The notes under the pieces were generated by a model. That model had not been told where the DNA came from, ran no database searches, and was given only the letters and a program-made list of their open reading frames with translations. Below, piece by piece: positions 8,844-16,577 of a stretch of DNA of 64,000 bases; the first letter of the stretch is position 1, and each line of letters starts with the position of its first letter. The DNA comes from Variovorax sp. Root411 (GTDB taxonomy: Bacteria; Pseudomonadota; Gammaproteobacteria; Burkholderiales; Burkholderiaceae_C), in the NCBI RefSeq assembly GCF_001425205.1, contig NZ_LMDW01000020.1, forward strand, positions 252,489 to 316,488, read 5' to 3'. The position numbers and the translations under genes were made by a program.

Positions 8844-10445
8844 TTGTATCAACAGATCTACGACCCGGTGGGCGGGTCCCTTCTCCTGTCGTCGGCGCTG
8901 GCAGCGCTGCCGCTCATCGCCATGTTCGTCATGCTGGGCTGGCTGCGTGTCGCGCCGCCCGTTGCAGCCTTCGTCTCGCTCGCCATCTGCGTTCTGGTGG
9001 CCGTGTTCGCCTACCGCATGCCTTGGGGCATGACGCTCAACGTCGGGCTTTATGGCGCCGCCTTCAGCGTGCTCACGGTGCTGTGGATCATCGTGAACGC
9101 GATCTGGCTTTACAACCTGACAGTGCAGTCGGGCCATTTCGCGGTACTCAAGGACAGCTTTGCGCGGATCAGCCCGGACCCGCGCATCCAGTCGATCATC
9201 ATTGCCTACAACTTCGGTGCGCTGATCGAGGCGCTGGCAGGCTCCGGAACGCCGATCGCCATCTCCGGCGCCATGCTGCTGGCCATCGGCATCAGGCCGA
9301 TGAAAGCCGCGGTGCTGGCCCTGGTTGCCAACACTGCGCCCGTTGCCTTCGGTGCGCTCGCGGTGCCGATCGTCACGCTGGCCCAGGTCTCGGGCGAGCC
9401 CTTTGGCCTGCTGGGGGCGATCGTCGGGCGCCAGACGCCGATCCTGGCTGCGTTCGTCCCGCTCATCCTGGTCGGGCTGCTCGACGGCAGACGCGGTCTT
9501 CGCCAGACCTGGCCTGCCGCCGCGGTCGCGGGCCTCGCGTTCGGCGCTGCACAGTGGATCGCCGCGAACCATATATCAGTCGAACTGGCCGACGTGTTCG
9601 GTGCCCTGGGCTCGGCCGCCGCGCTCATCCTGTTCCTGCGAATCTGGCAACCGTCTCGCCCCGAGCGCATCGAAGACGTGGAACCATCGCCGCTCGAGAC
9701 CACACGGCACGACACGCGCACCGTGTGGCTTGCCTACGCGCCCTACATCCTGATCATCGCCATCTTCTCCCTCGCGCAAGCCAAGGGTGTGCAGCATTGG
9801 CTCTCTGCGGGCACCCTGCGCTTCGGATGGCCGGGGGTGGACATCGTCAACGCAGCGGGCAAGCCCGTGGCTTCGGTCTTCACGCTCAATTCGTTGTCGG
9901 CCACCGGCACGCTGCTGTTCCTTGCCGGGCTGCTGTCCGCGATGCTGCTGCGCGTACGTCCTGCCACGGCCCTCGGCACCTATGGCGCCACGTTCAAGCA
10001 GTTGCGCTGGGCCATTCCGACCGTCCTGTGCGTGCTGGCCCTCGCCTTCGTGATGAACTACTCCGGACAGACGATCACGCTGGGCCGCTGGATGGCGCAG
10101 ACGGGCCCCGCCTTTGCGTTCCTCTCGCCGGTCATCGGCTGGATCGGCGTCGCCGTGACTGGATCCGACAATTCTTCCAACGCGCTGTTCGGCGCGTTGC
10201 AGGTCGCTGCCGCGCACGAGACAGGCATTCGCCCCGCATTGCTGGCTGCGGCCAATGCCTCCGGCGGCGTCCTGGGAAAGATGATCTCGCCCCAAAGCCT
10301 GGCAGTCGGTGCGGCGGCGGTCGGCATCATCGGGCAGGAGGGCGCAATCTTCCGCAAGGTGATCGGCTGGAGCCTGCTTCTGCTGATGGCGCTTTCCACC
10401 CTGGTCTACTTGCAGACGGGCCCGCTGGCCTGGATGCTTCCCTGA
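8844..10445 (+). CDS. LctP-type lactate/organic-acid permease
   Basis: Polytopic inner-membrane transporter of the L-lactate permease family, 533 residues from the chosen start. It has about a dozen hydrophobic segments and the family stretches IAYNFGALIEALAGSGTPIAISGAMLLAIG and GWIGVAVTGSDNSSNALFGALQ, then GGVLGKMISPQSLAVGAAAVG. The TTG at 8844 is preferred to the ATG at 8793: TGGAGA sits 7 bases before it, and the start MYQQIYDPVGGSL fits the family N-terminus. Its place between NIPSNAP and SDR genes suggests uptake of the 2-hydroxy or keto acid used by this cluster. Confidence 0.85.
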   Translation: MYQQIYDPVGGSLLLSSALAALPLIAMFVMLGWLRVAPPVAAFVSLAICVLVAVFAYRMPWGMTLNVGLYGAAFSVLTVLWIIVNAIWLYNLTVQSGHFAVLKDSFARISPDPRIQSIIIAYNFGALIEALAGSGTPIAISGAMLLAIGIRPMKAAVLALVANTAPVAFGALAVPIVTLAQVSGEPFGLLGAIVGRQTPILAAFVPLILVGLLDGRRGLRQTWPAAAVAGLAFGAAQWIAANHISVELADVFGALGSAAALILFLRIWQPSRPERIEDVEPSPLETTRHDTRTVWLAYAPYILIIAIFSLAQAKGVQHWLSAGTLRFGWPGVDIVNAAGKPVASVFTLNSLSATGTLLFLAGLLSAMLLRVRPATALGTYGATFKQLRWAIPTVLCVLALAFVMNYSGQTITLGRWMAQTGPAFAFLSPVIGWIGVAVTGSDNSSNALFGALQVAAAHETGIRPALLAAANASGGVLGKMISPQSLAVGAAAVGIIGQEGAIFRKVIGWSLLLLMALSTLVYLQTGPLAWMLP

Positions 10446-10476
10446 ATTTCAGTACTTTCCTTCGAGGACCTCAAGC

Positions 10477-11292
10477 ATGCAGAACTATCGCCAACTCTTC
10501 GATCTCACCGGCAGGACAGCCGTGGTGCTCGGCGCAGCGTCCGGGATCGGGCAGGCATCGGCCCATGCATTGGGCGCGATGGGTGCGCACGTGGTGTGCG
10601 CGGACCGCGACGCGGACGGTGCGAAGGCAACGGCCGAGCAGATCGAGCAATCGGGCGCAGGCTCTGCCGAAGCCCGAAGCACAGACGCCGCGAGCGGCGC
10701 GGACATCGCCGCCCTGGCGGAGCACACACTGAGCGCGCGCGGACGCATCGATATCGCGGTCGCAACGCCGGCGCTCAACATCCGCAAGTTGATCGTCGAC
10801 TACACCGACGAGGAGTTCGACCAGGTCGTAAACCTGAATCTGAAAGGTGCCTTCCACTTCATGCGCCGCTTCGGCGCGCCGATGATGAAGCAGGGAAGCG
10901 GCAGCCTCATCCTGTGCTCGTCGATGCGCGCGGTGACGATCGAGCCCGGCCTCGGAATCTATGCAGCCACCAAGGCAGGCATCGCGCAGATGGTCAAGGG
11001 CTTCGCGTCCGAGGTCGGCCCCTACGGCGTGCGCGTCAACGCGGTCATGCCGAGCGTCATCGAGACGCGGCTTACCGCACCGCTCAAGGAGCGCCCGGCG
11101 ATCTACGACACCTATGCGGCCCACACCGTCTTCAATCGCTGGGGGCAGCCGTCGGAGGTGGGGTCTGCCGTGGCTTTTCTTGCATCCGACGCCGCCAGCT
11201 ACATCACGGGCAGTTCGCTGTCGGTGGATGGCGGCTGGACGGCGATCGACGGCCCGCCCACCGGATTGACGGCGACGCGACCCTCTGAATAG
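10477..11292 (+). CDS. SDR-family NAD(P)-dependent oxidoreductase
   Basis: Classical short-chain dehydrogenase of 271 residues. The Rossmann glycine motif GAASGIG is at 19-25; CADRD after the second strand suggests an Asp that favours NAD. The catalytic Tyr162 and Lys166 lie in YAATK, preceded by Ser148/149 (LCSSM). The C-terminal SSLSVDGGW is typical of the family. The usual NAG motif is replaced by ATPALN. It starts 31 bp after the permease and ends the cluster, so it probably oxidises or reduces the imported acid or the product of the ThDP enzyme. Confidence 0.86.
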   Translation: MQNYRQLFDLTGRTAVVLGAASGIGQASAHALGAMGAHVVCADRDADGAKATAEQIEQSGAGSAEARSTDAASGADIAALAEHTLSARGRIDIAVATPALNIRKLIVDYTDEEFDQVVNLNLKGAFHFMRRFGAPMMKQGSGSLILCSSMRAVTIEPGLGIYAATKAGIAQMVKGFASEVGPYGVRVNAVMPSVIETRLTAPLKERPAIYDTYAAHTVFNRWGQPSEVGSAVAFLASDAASYITGSSLSVDGGWTAIDGPPTGLTATRPSE

Positions 11293-11389
11293 CAAGGGAC
11301 TAGGGTTCAATCGGTCATCGCGCGTTCGAGTGGCGATATTCGAATGCTCGCGCTCTGCCTCGGAACCAGGCATTGGAGTGGCTACGTTC

Positions 11390-11680
11390 GCGAGGATTGC
11401 CGACCAAGCCCAGGCGCTTGAGTGCGATGCGGGCCAGATCGATGGGTTCTACCTGGACGCGAATCCCATGAACGGCCGCTGCATGAGAAACTACCAGCTT
11501 GATGTAGCCGATGTCCATGCTGATGGTCGCAGGACCGGCGCCTTCCCTGGCGCGATCCTTGCCAAATTGGATGAGCCGTTCGCGAGTGAGATCCTTCAAC
11601 TTCAGCTTGCCCAGCTTCGTCTGAAGCGAATCGAGGGTGAATGCCTTGGATCGGCGCGGAGCCCGCAGCACTTCCTTCAT
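11390..11680 (-). pseudogene. N-terminal fragment of a phage-type integrase beside dusA
   Basis: The minus strand encodes a core-binding (SAM-like) domain of a tyrosine recombinase: LGKLKLKDLTRERLIQFGKDRAREGAGPATISMDIGYIKLVVSHAAAV, then EPIDLARIALKRLGLVGNPRERS, after which similarity stops and the catalytic domain is absent. The fragment begins only 3 bp from the start codon of dusA and points away from it. That is the arrangement expected for integrases of elements inserted at the 5' end of dusA. Positions 11293-11389 hold no recognisable gene. Confidence 0.7.
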
Positions 11681-11682
11681 GT

Positions 11683-12684
11683 ATGAGTGATAACGCTAAG
11701 TTGTTGAATTTAAAAGAGAAAATCGTCTCCGTTGCGCCGATGATGGATTGGACGGACCGCCATTGCCGGTACTTCCATCGCCTGCTGTCGCGCCACGCAT
11801 TGCTCTACACCGAGATGGTGACGACCGGTGCGCTGGTGCATGGCGATGTGCCCCGGCACCTGCGCTTCCACGCGGAGGAGCATCCGGTCGCACTGCAACT
11901 CGGCGGCAGCGAGCCGGCGGATCTGGCGCACTGCGCGAAGCTCGGCGAAGAGTGGGGCTACGACGAGATCAACCTGAACTGCGGCTGCCCGAGCGAGCGC
12001 GTCCAGCGCGGCGCTTTCGGCGCCTGCCTGATGAACGAGCCTCAGCTGGTGGCCGACTGCGTGAAGGCGATGGTCGATGTGGTGAACGTGCCCATCACCG
12101 TCAAGCACCGCATCGGCATCGACAAGATCGAGAGCTACGAATTCGTGCGCGACTTCGTGGGCCAGGTGGGCGAGGCCGGCTGCCAGACCTTCATCGTGCA
12201 CGCGCGCAATGCCTGGCTGAAGGGACTGAGCCCGAAGCAGAACCGCGAGATTCCACCGCTGCGCTACGAGCTGGTGCACCGGTTGAAGCACGAGTTTCCG
12301 TCGCTGCGGTTTTCCATCAACGGAGGCATCTCCCTCAACGCGCAGGTGCATGAACACCTGCGCCTGCTCGATGGCGTGATGGTCGGGCGCGAGGCTTATC
12401 ACAATCCCTGGTGGCTGGCCGAGTGGGACGCGGAGTTCTTCGGCGCAGAAGCGCAATCGCTGACGCGCGACGAGGTCGAGTCGCTGATGTGCGACTACAT
12501 GGCGCGTGAGGCGGCCGAGCATGGCACGCAGTGGTGGTCGATCGCGCGGCACATGCTGGGCCTGCGCAATGGCTTGCCGGGCGCGCGCCGATGGCGCCAG
12601 GTCTGGAGCGATCACCGGCTCAAGACGCTGCCTGCGCACGAGGTGATGGCGATGGCGCGCGAGCCGGCTGCACAAGCCGCCTGA
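11683..12684 (+). CDS. dusA: tRNA-dihydrouridine synthase A
   Basis: FMN enzyme reducing uridine 20/20a of tRNA with NADPH. The 333-residue protein shows the DusA opening SVAPMMDWTDRHCRYFHRLL, YTEMVTTGALVHGD, the active-site Cys in NLNCGCPSERVQRGAFGACLM, KHRIGIDKIESYEFV, VHARNAWLKGLSPKQNREIPPL, and the FMN phosphate site INGGI / GVMVGREAYHNPWWL. ATG at 11683 lacks a clear ribosome-binding site. Codons 2-14 are strikingly AT-rich compared with the rest of the gene, and an integrase remnant abuts the start. The 5' end may have been supplied by an integrated element. Confidence 0.93.
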   Translation: MSDNAKLLNLKEKIVSVAPMMDWTDRHCRYFHRLLSRHALLYTEMVTTGALVHGDVPRHLRFHAEEHPVALQLGGSEPADLAHCAKLGEEWGYDEINLNCGCPSERVQRGAFGACLMNEPQLVADCVKAMVDVVNVPITVKHRIGIDKIESYEFVRDFVGQVGEAGCQTFIVHARNAWLKGLSPKQNREIPPLRYELVHRLKHEFPSLRFSINGGISLNAQVHEHLRLLDGVMVGREAYHNPWWLAEWDAEFFGAEAQSLTRDEVESLMCDYMAREAAEHGTQWWSIARHMLGLRNGLPGARRWRQVWSDHRLKTLPAHEVMAMAREPAAQAA

Positions 12685-12717
12685 AACCCCACACCATCAC
12701 ACGCTTTCCCCAAAAGC

Positions 12718-12743
12718 AGGCCCGCCGCGGCTGGCGGCCTTTT
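12718..12743 (+). terminator. Probable intrinsic terminator of dusA
   Basis: AGGCC...GGCCT arms, extended by GCC/GGC after a one-base bulge, close on a GCGGCT loop and are followed by TTTTGTT. The hairpin lies 34 bp after the dusA stop. Confidence 0.55.
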
Positions 12744-12744
12744 G

Positions 12745-12761
12745 TTGAAACAGTGTTTCAA
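12745..12761. promoter_or_regulatory. Perfect palindrome upstream of the IclR gene
   Basis: TTGAAACAGTGTTTCAA is a perfect inverted repeat (two 7-base arms, AGT spacer) 84 bp before the IclR-family start codon. Size, symmetry and place suit autoregulation by an IclR dimer. The assignment is inferred. Confidence 0.5.
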
Positions 12762-12845
12762 AATCACTACTTCACGATAAGTGGCGCGTCAACCGTTTTT
12801 TGCTGAAAAATGAGGAGCATCAGGGACATAAAAAGGCTTGGATAA

Positions 12846-13631
12846 ATGAATGACGCGGTTGGCGGCAAAGAAGAAGTAAGTGCGCTTGCCAGGGGCCTGG
12901 CCCTCCTGAGAGTCATCGGCATGGGATCGGCGCCCATGGGCAATCGCGAACTGGCAGACACCACGGGCATCCCCAAGGCCACGGTGTCGCGGCTCACCGC
13001 CACGCTGGTGAGTGCGGGATATTTGCGACAGTCGCAGGACAGCGAGCGCTTCAGCCTCGGCCCAACGCTGCTCGACATGAGCAGCCGCTACTTGCGCCAC
13101 TTCGACCTGCGCACGGTGGCGCGGCCGCACCTGGCGGCGCTGTCGGAATCGGCGGGCGTGAGCGTGCACATGGGCGTGCGCGACGAACTCGACATGCTCG
13201 TCATCGATTCGCTGCGGCCGCGTTCCATGGTCATCAGCTCGCGCATCGAGGTGGGCACGCGCATGACCATCGCCACCTCGGCCGCCGGGCGCGCCTACCT
13301 GGCGGCGCTGCCCGAGCAGGAACAGGCCGAACTGCTGGCGCAGATCCAGGCCGAAAGCGGTGAAAACTGGAGCGCCATCGAGCCCAGCCTGATGGCCGGC
13401 CTCGACGAGTACGCCCGGCTGGGCTACTGCGGTTCCTTTGGCGAATGGAATCCGCACATCCACGCCATCGGCTTCGCGCTGGAGGGGCCGCGCGGCGAAC
13501 GCTACTCCGTGAGCTGCGCCGGCCCCGCCTACCTGCTGCCCAAGGACACGATGGTGGCGCGCATCGCGCCGCTGCTGCTGGAGACGGCGCAGCGTCTCGC
13601 CGGGGAAGCGGGTACGTCGAGCCGGGAATGA
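12846..13631 (+). CDS. IclR-family transcriptional regulator
   Basis: A 261-residue regulator. The N-terminal winged helix (ALARGLALLRVIGMGSAPMGNRELADTTGIPKATVSRLTATLVSAGYL, about residues 12-62) is followed by the IclR effector domain (HLAALSESAGVSVHMGVRDELDMLVIDS, RIEVGTRMTIATSAAGRAYLAALPEQE, ending FGEWNPHIHAIGFALEG). Length is normal. It stands alone on the plus strand with a perfect palindrome upstream. The target genes are not evident from the neighbours. Confidence 0.9.
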   Translation: MNDAVGGKEEVSALARGLALLRVIGMGSAPMGNRELADTTGIPKATVSRLTATLVSAGYLRQSQDSERFSLGPTLLDMSSRYLRHFDLRTVARPHLAALSESAGVSVHMGVRDELDMLVIDSLRPRSMVISSRIEVGTRMTIATSAAGRAYLAALPEQEQAELLAQIQAESGENWSAIEPSLMAGLDEYARLGYCGSFGEWNPHIHAIGFALEGPRGERYSVSCAGPAYLLPKDTMVARIAPLLLETAQRLAGEAGTSSRE

Positions 13632-13644
13632 AGAGCGCCCAGCC

Positions 13645-14313
13645 TTAGTTGCTCAGCTTCAGCACGTAGCCCTGGCCGCGCACCGTGTGGAGTAGCTTCA
13701 GGCCGAACGGATCGTCCAGCTTCTGGCGAAGCCTCAGGATGCCGACCGTGACCATGTTGTCCCGCTCGTCGGCATTCGAGCCCCACACGGCCTTGATCAG
13801 CCTTGCGCGTGACAGCACCTGGCCCCTGTGCACCATCAGCACATCCAGAAGCTCGAACAGCGTGGCACTCAGGCCGAGATCCATGCCCTGGCGAAACGCC
13901 TTGCCGCGCGCCCGGTCGATGGCCAGGTCCGCCAGCCGCAGGACGGGTGCGTCCGGACCATGTCCGCGATCTGCCAGCGCCCAGGCGCGCGCCAGCAGAT
14001 CGCCGGGCGCGCAGGGCTTGACCAGGTACTCGGTCGCACCCTGTGCCAATCCTTCGAGACGATCGGCCAACGGGTCCCGCTGCGTCAGCACCAGCAGCGG
14101 GGCATTGGTATGGCCCCGAACGCAGCGTATTGCCGCGTGAGCCGCCGCCGGCTGCCCGGCGTCGAGAAGAACCAGTGCATACGGTTTGCCCGAGGAAAGC
14201 CACGCGCCGACATCGCGCGAGTCGGCCACGTCGACGGCCAAGCCGCATCTTCCGAGTACACCGCCAAGTTCGTCGCGCATGCTGCTTTCGGCCCCGAGAA
14301 ACAGTACGTTCAT
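13645..14313 (-). CDS. OmpR-type response regulator, atypical receiver
   Basis: A 222-residue protein with an N-terminal receiver domain and a C-terminal OmpR winged helix (LSATLFELLDVLMVHRGQVLSRARLIKAVWG, ending LHTVRGQGYVLKLSN). The phospho-acceptor Asp51 (ALVLLDAGQP), Thr (LLVLTQRD) and Lys (EYLVKPCAPGDLL) are present. The acidic pair normally found near residues 8-10 is reduced to GAES, so metal binding may be weak. No histidine kinase lies next to it. Its ATG overlaps the stop of the small upstream gene (ATGA), so the two are translationally coupled. Confidence 0.85.
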   Translation of the reverse strand: MNVLFLGAESSMRDELGGVLGRCGLAVDVADSRDVGAWLSSGKPYALVLLDAGQPAAAHAAIRCVRGHTNAPLLVLTQRDPLADRLEGLAQGATEYLVKPCAPGDLLARAWALADRGHGPDAPVLRLADLAIDRARGKAFRQGMDLGLSATLFELLDVLMVHRGQVLSRARLIKAVWGSNADERDNMVTVGILRLRQKLDDPFGLKLLHTVRGQGYVLKLSN

Positions 14314-14510
14314 GGGCGGGAACCCTTCGCAGTCGGAGCCGGTGCATCCGGCGCATTCAGGGGGGCGTCGGGTTGCCGGTGTGCGCAGCCGTCCATCAGA
14401 AAGACGCCGACCACCAGCGCGAGCACTGTGGCGTGGGCGACTGCGAAGTTGGACCGGAAGACCCGGAGGAGGGATGCGGGCTTGCCCCCGCCGTGCGGGG
14501 CTCTCGTCAT
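14310..14510 (-). CDS. Small single-pass membrane or lipoprotein-like protein
   Basis: A 66-residue open frame with ATGA overlaps at both ends: its ATG overlaps the TGA of the DUF3313 frame, and its TGA overlaps the ATG of the response regulator. The middle is a hydrophobic segment (FAVAHATVLALVVGVFLMDGC, about residues 22-42) followed by a Pro/Ala-rich tail. The Cys after LMDG could be a lipid site but lacks a good lipobox. No family recognised. The tight coupling on both sides is the main evidence that it is real. Confidence 0.55.
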   Translation of the reverse strand: MTRAPHGGGKPASLLRVFRSNFAVAHATVLALVVGVFLMDGCAHRQPDAPLNAPDAPAPTAKGSRP

Positions 14511-15168
14511 TGCAGGTAGGCGACCAGCTGGTCGGCGCCCTTTTCGATTCCGACCACGGACGCGCTCCGGGCTCCGATGCCGGCCTTGAGATTCCATGCA
14601 TTCGGGTACTGCTTGGCGACGTAGGCGCCGAGCAGTGCGTTGGTCGAGGCGTCGTAGATTTCGACGGCAAAGCTCACCGAGCCCGTCATCGCCCCTTCCC
14701 GGCCGCGGACGGCCTGCACGGCGTTGTAGGGGCCGCCCATCAAGTCGAAGCGCGAGAAGGTGCTGAGAACCGCCGTGTTCAGCTTGGCGCCGGTGAGCGT
14801 CAGCTTGATCCGTACGGCATTGGCGCCTCTGCCGGGGGGGGGCGGAAGCGCGCATTCAACTTGTCGGTGAACTGGCTCTGCATGTCGCGGGCCAGGAATG
14901 CCTTGTCCTCTTCGGACATTTCTTCGAACTGGCCGTCGTTGCCGCGGTAGATGGCGACGGGGTCGAGGACGAAGGCCGAGTACCGTCGCCAGTCGATGTT
15001 CGTCTTGTATTCGAAGGGAATGCGGCCGGAGTCATCGTGCTGGCTGGGGTGCAACTGGGGCGCGGAGGCGATGCCGGTGTACGGAACCGGCTGTGTACTG
15101 GCGCACGCCGCAAGCGTCAGGCAAACAGCCAGAGTGATGGCCTTGGAGGCATCGGAAAGAGCACGCAT
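14507..15168 (-). pseudogene. DUF3313-like lipoprotein, frameshifted at a C9 tract
   Basis: Read on the minus strand, the first part (15168 to about 14843) has a lipoprotein signal (LAVCLTLAACAS), then IDWRRYSAFVLDPVAIYRG and EEDKAFLARDMQSQF, typical of the DUF3313 outer-membrane lipoprotein family. At a run of nine C residues (G9 on the plus strand, 14834-14842) the frame breaks. The rest (VRIKLTLTGAKLNTAVLSTF, GPYNAVQAVRGREGAMTGSV, ending ADQLVAYLQ) continues in another frame to the stop at 14507. Both halves are well conserved, so the change is recent, a switchable slippage tract or a sequencing error. It heads an ATGA-coupled trio and is divergent from the TetR gene. Confidence 0.72.
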
Positions 15169-15200
15169 CGCGTTCCTTGCATTAAAAAGAGATTGAATAA

Positions 15201-15217
15201 AACTGTACGGTACGGTT
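15201..15217. promoter_or_regulatory. Candidate TetR operator 1
   Basis: AACTGTACGGTACGGTT is a near-perfect 17-base palindrome in the gap between the divergent DUF3313 and TetR genes, on the DUF3313 side. It shares AACTGTAC with the second site at 15251. GTAC-centred palindromes of this size are common for TetR regulators. Binding is inferred. Confidence 0.5.
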
Positions 15218-15250
15218 CATTATTGGGGTGGATTTTGGCTGTGTCAAGAA

Positions 15251-15262
15251 AACTGTACAGTT
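15251..15262. promoter_or_regulatory. Candidate TetR operator 2
   Basis: AACTGTACAGTT is a perfect 12-base palindrome 24 bp before the TetR start codon, repeating the AACTGTAC half of the site at 15201. The pair could let the repressor control both divergent promoters. Confidence 0.5.
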
Positions 15263-15285
15263 GGGTATTCTTTTGAAGGAATGCG

Positions 15286-15900
15286 ATGAAGGTCAGGACA
15301 GAAGCGCGGCGCAACGTCATCCTCGAAGCGGCGGTGGCGCTGTTCAAGGAGCTGGGCTACGAGCGCACGTCGATGAACGAGCTCGCGAAGCGGCTGGGCG
15401 GGTCCAAGGCGACCCTGTACGGCTATTTCGCCTCGAAGGAGGAACTCTTCATCGCGGTCGTGCAGGCCGTGGCCACTTCGCACCTGGCCGAGGCCGCGGC
15501 CGAACTGCAGGACGAGAACGGGACTGCGACACTCGAGTCGCGGCTGACGGGCTTCGGCGAGCGGATGCTGTGCGTGCTGACCAATGACGCAGATGCAATG
15601 GCGGTCTACCGGATGGTTATTGCCGAGGCAGGGCGCTCCGACGTGGGGCGGCAGTTCCACGAGTCGGGTCCCGCCGAACTTATCCGCACCCTCGCGAAGT
15701 TCATGGATTCGGCAATGGCGCGCGGCGAACTGCGGCGGGCCGATCCGCATGTGACCGCGCTGCAGTTCACCGCTCTGATCACGGCCGAGACTCAGCTGCG
15801 CCTCTACCAGGCGAACCCGGCACCCGTGTCGGTGGAGCAGATTCGGGCGCTGGTCCAGCGCGCCGTCGAGATGTTCCTTGCCGGCGCAGCGCCGCGCTGA
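15286..15900 (+). CDS. TetR/AcrR-family transcriptional regulator
   Basis: A 204-residue regulator. The N-terminal helix-turn-helix reads RRNVILEAAVALFKELGYERTSMNELAKRLGGSKATLYGYFASKEELF (residues about 6-54), followed by an all-helical ligand domain with VYRMVIAEAGRSDVGRQFHESGP, typical of TetR proteins with a C-terminal AefR-like domain. It is divergent from the DUF3313 gene, with two palindromes between them. It probably represses itself and the divergent trio. Confidence 0.9.
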   Translation: MKVRTEARRNVILEAAVALFKELGYERTSMNELAKRLGGSKATLYGYFASKEELFIAVVQAVATSHLAEAAAELQDENGTATLESRLTGFGERMLCVLTNDADAMAVYRMVIAEAGRSDVGRQFHESGPAELIRTLAKFMDSAMARGELRRADPHVTALQFTALITAETQLRLYQANPAPVSVEQIRALVQRAVEMFLAGAAPR

Positions 15901-15912
15901 GTCGGCCGGCGG

Positions 15913-16548
15913 CTAGTTCGCGGCTTCGAGGCCGTTCTGGAAGTGCTCCCGCATGCGGGCCATGGCGGCTTCCGCGTCGCGCGCCTCAATGGCGGCCATC
16001 ACCGAGCGGTGCTCCGCCAGCGACTCCGCAATGCGCCCCGCCTTCAATAGCGAGTTGTGCCGGTTGAGCTTCATCACCTTGCGCAGGTCGGCCACCATCT
16101 GGTCGCGCCACTTGTTGTTGGCGATGGCCAGCAGCTGCATGTGGAAACGCTCGTTGATCGCGAAGAAATGCTCGCGGTTTCCAACCGCGGCTTCCAGTTC
16201 GGCATGCAGCGCCTTCAGCTCCGCGCGCTGCGCGTCGGTGGCGCGCTCGGCCACCACGCCGGCGGCATCGCTCTCCAGCAGCGAGAGCAGGTGGTAGACG
16301 TCGGCCAGGTCCTGCTCCGACACCTCGGTCACGTACGCGCCGCGCCGCACCTTCATCGTCACCAGGCCTTCGGCCGCCAGCACCTTCAGCGCTTCGCGCA
16401 GCGGGGTGCGGCTGATGCCGTATTCCTCGGCCAGCTTGAGTTCGTCGATCCAGCTGCCGGGCTCCAGCTCGCGGCGGAAGATCCGCTGGCGCAGCAGCTC
16501 GGCCACCTCTTCGTAGAGGGCGCGGGGGGTGAGGGTAACGGCGGACAT
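15913..16548 (-). CDS. GntR-family regulator with FCD domain, probable propionate regulator
   Basis: A 211-residue FadR-subfamily GntR protein. The winged helix spans about residues 10-75 (LLRQRIFRRELEPGSWIDELKLAEEYGISRTPLREALKVLAAEGLVTM), then the helical FCD domain (VYHLLSLLESDAAGVVAERA, FHMQLLAIANNKW, EHRSVMAAIEARDAEAAMARMREHF) with the His residues that usually bind a metal. It is divergent from the methylmalonyl-CoA mutase operon. The shared gap holds an 18-base element that recurs before prpE, so it probably senses a propionate-pathway metabolite. The role is inferred from context. Confidence 0.88.
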   Translation of the reverse strand: MSAVTLTPRALYEEVAELLRQRIFRRELEPGSWIDELKLAEEYGISRTPLREALKVLAAEGLVTMKVRRGAYVTEVSEQDLADVYHLLSLLESDAAGVVAERATDAQRAELKALHAELEAAVGNREHFFAINERFHMQLLAIANNKWRDQMVADLRKVMKLNRHNSLLKAGRIAESLAEHRSVMAAIEARDAEAAMARMREHFQNGLEAAN

Positions 16549-16577
16549 GAGCCGGACTGTACTGCAAGAATGGGGTT

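Noticed and set aside
13970..14589. Plus-strand frames opposite the orphan response regulator
   Set aside because: The receiver and winged-helix motifs on the minus strand are clear; the opposite frames are shadows.
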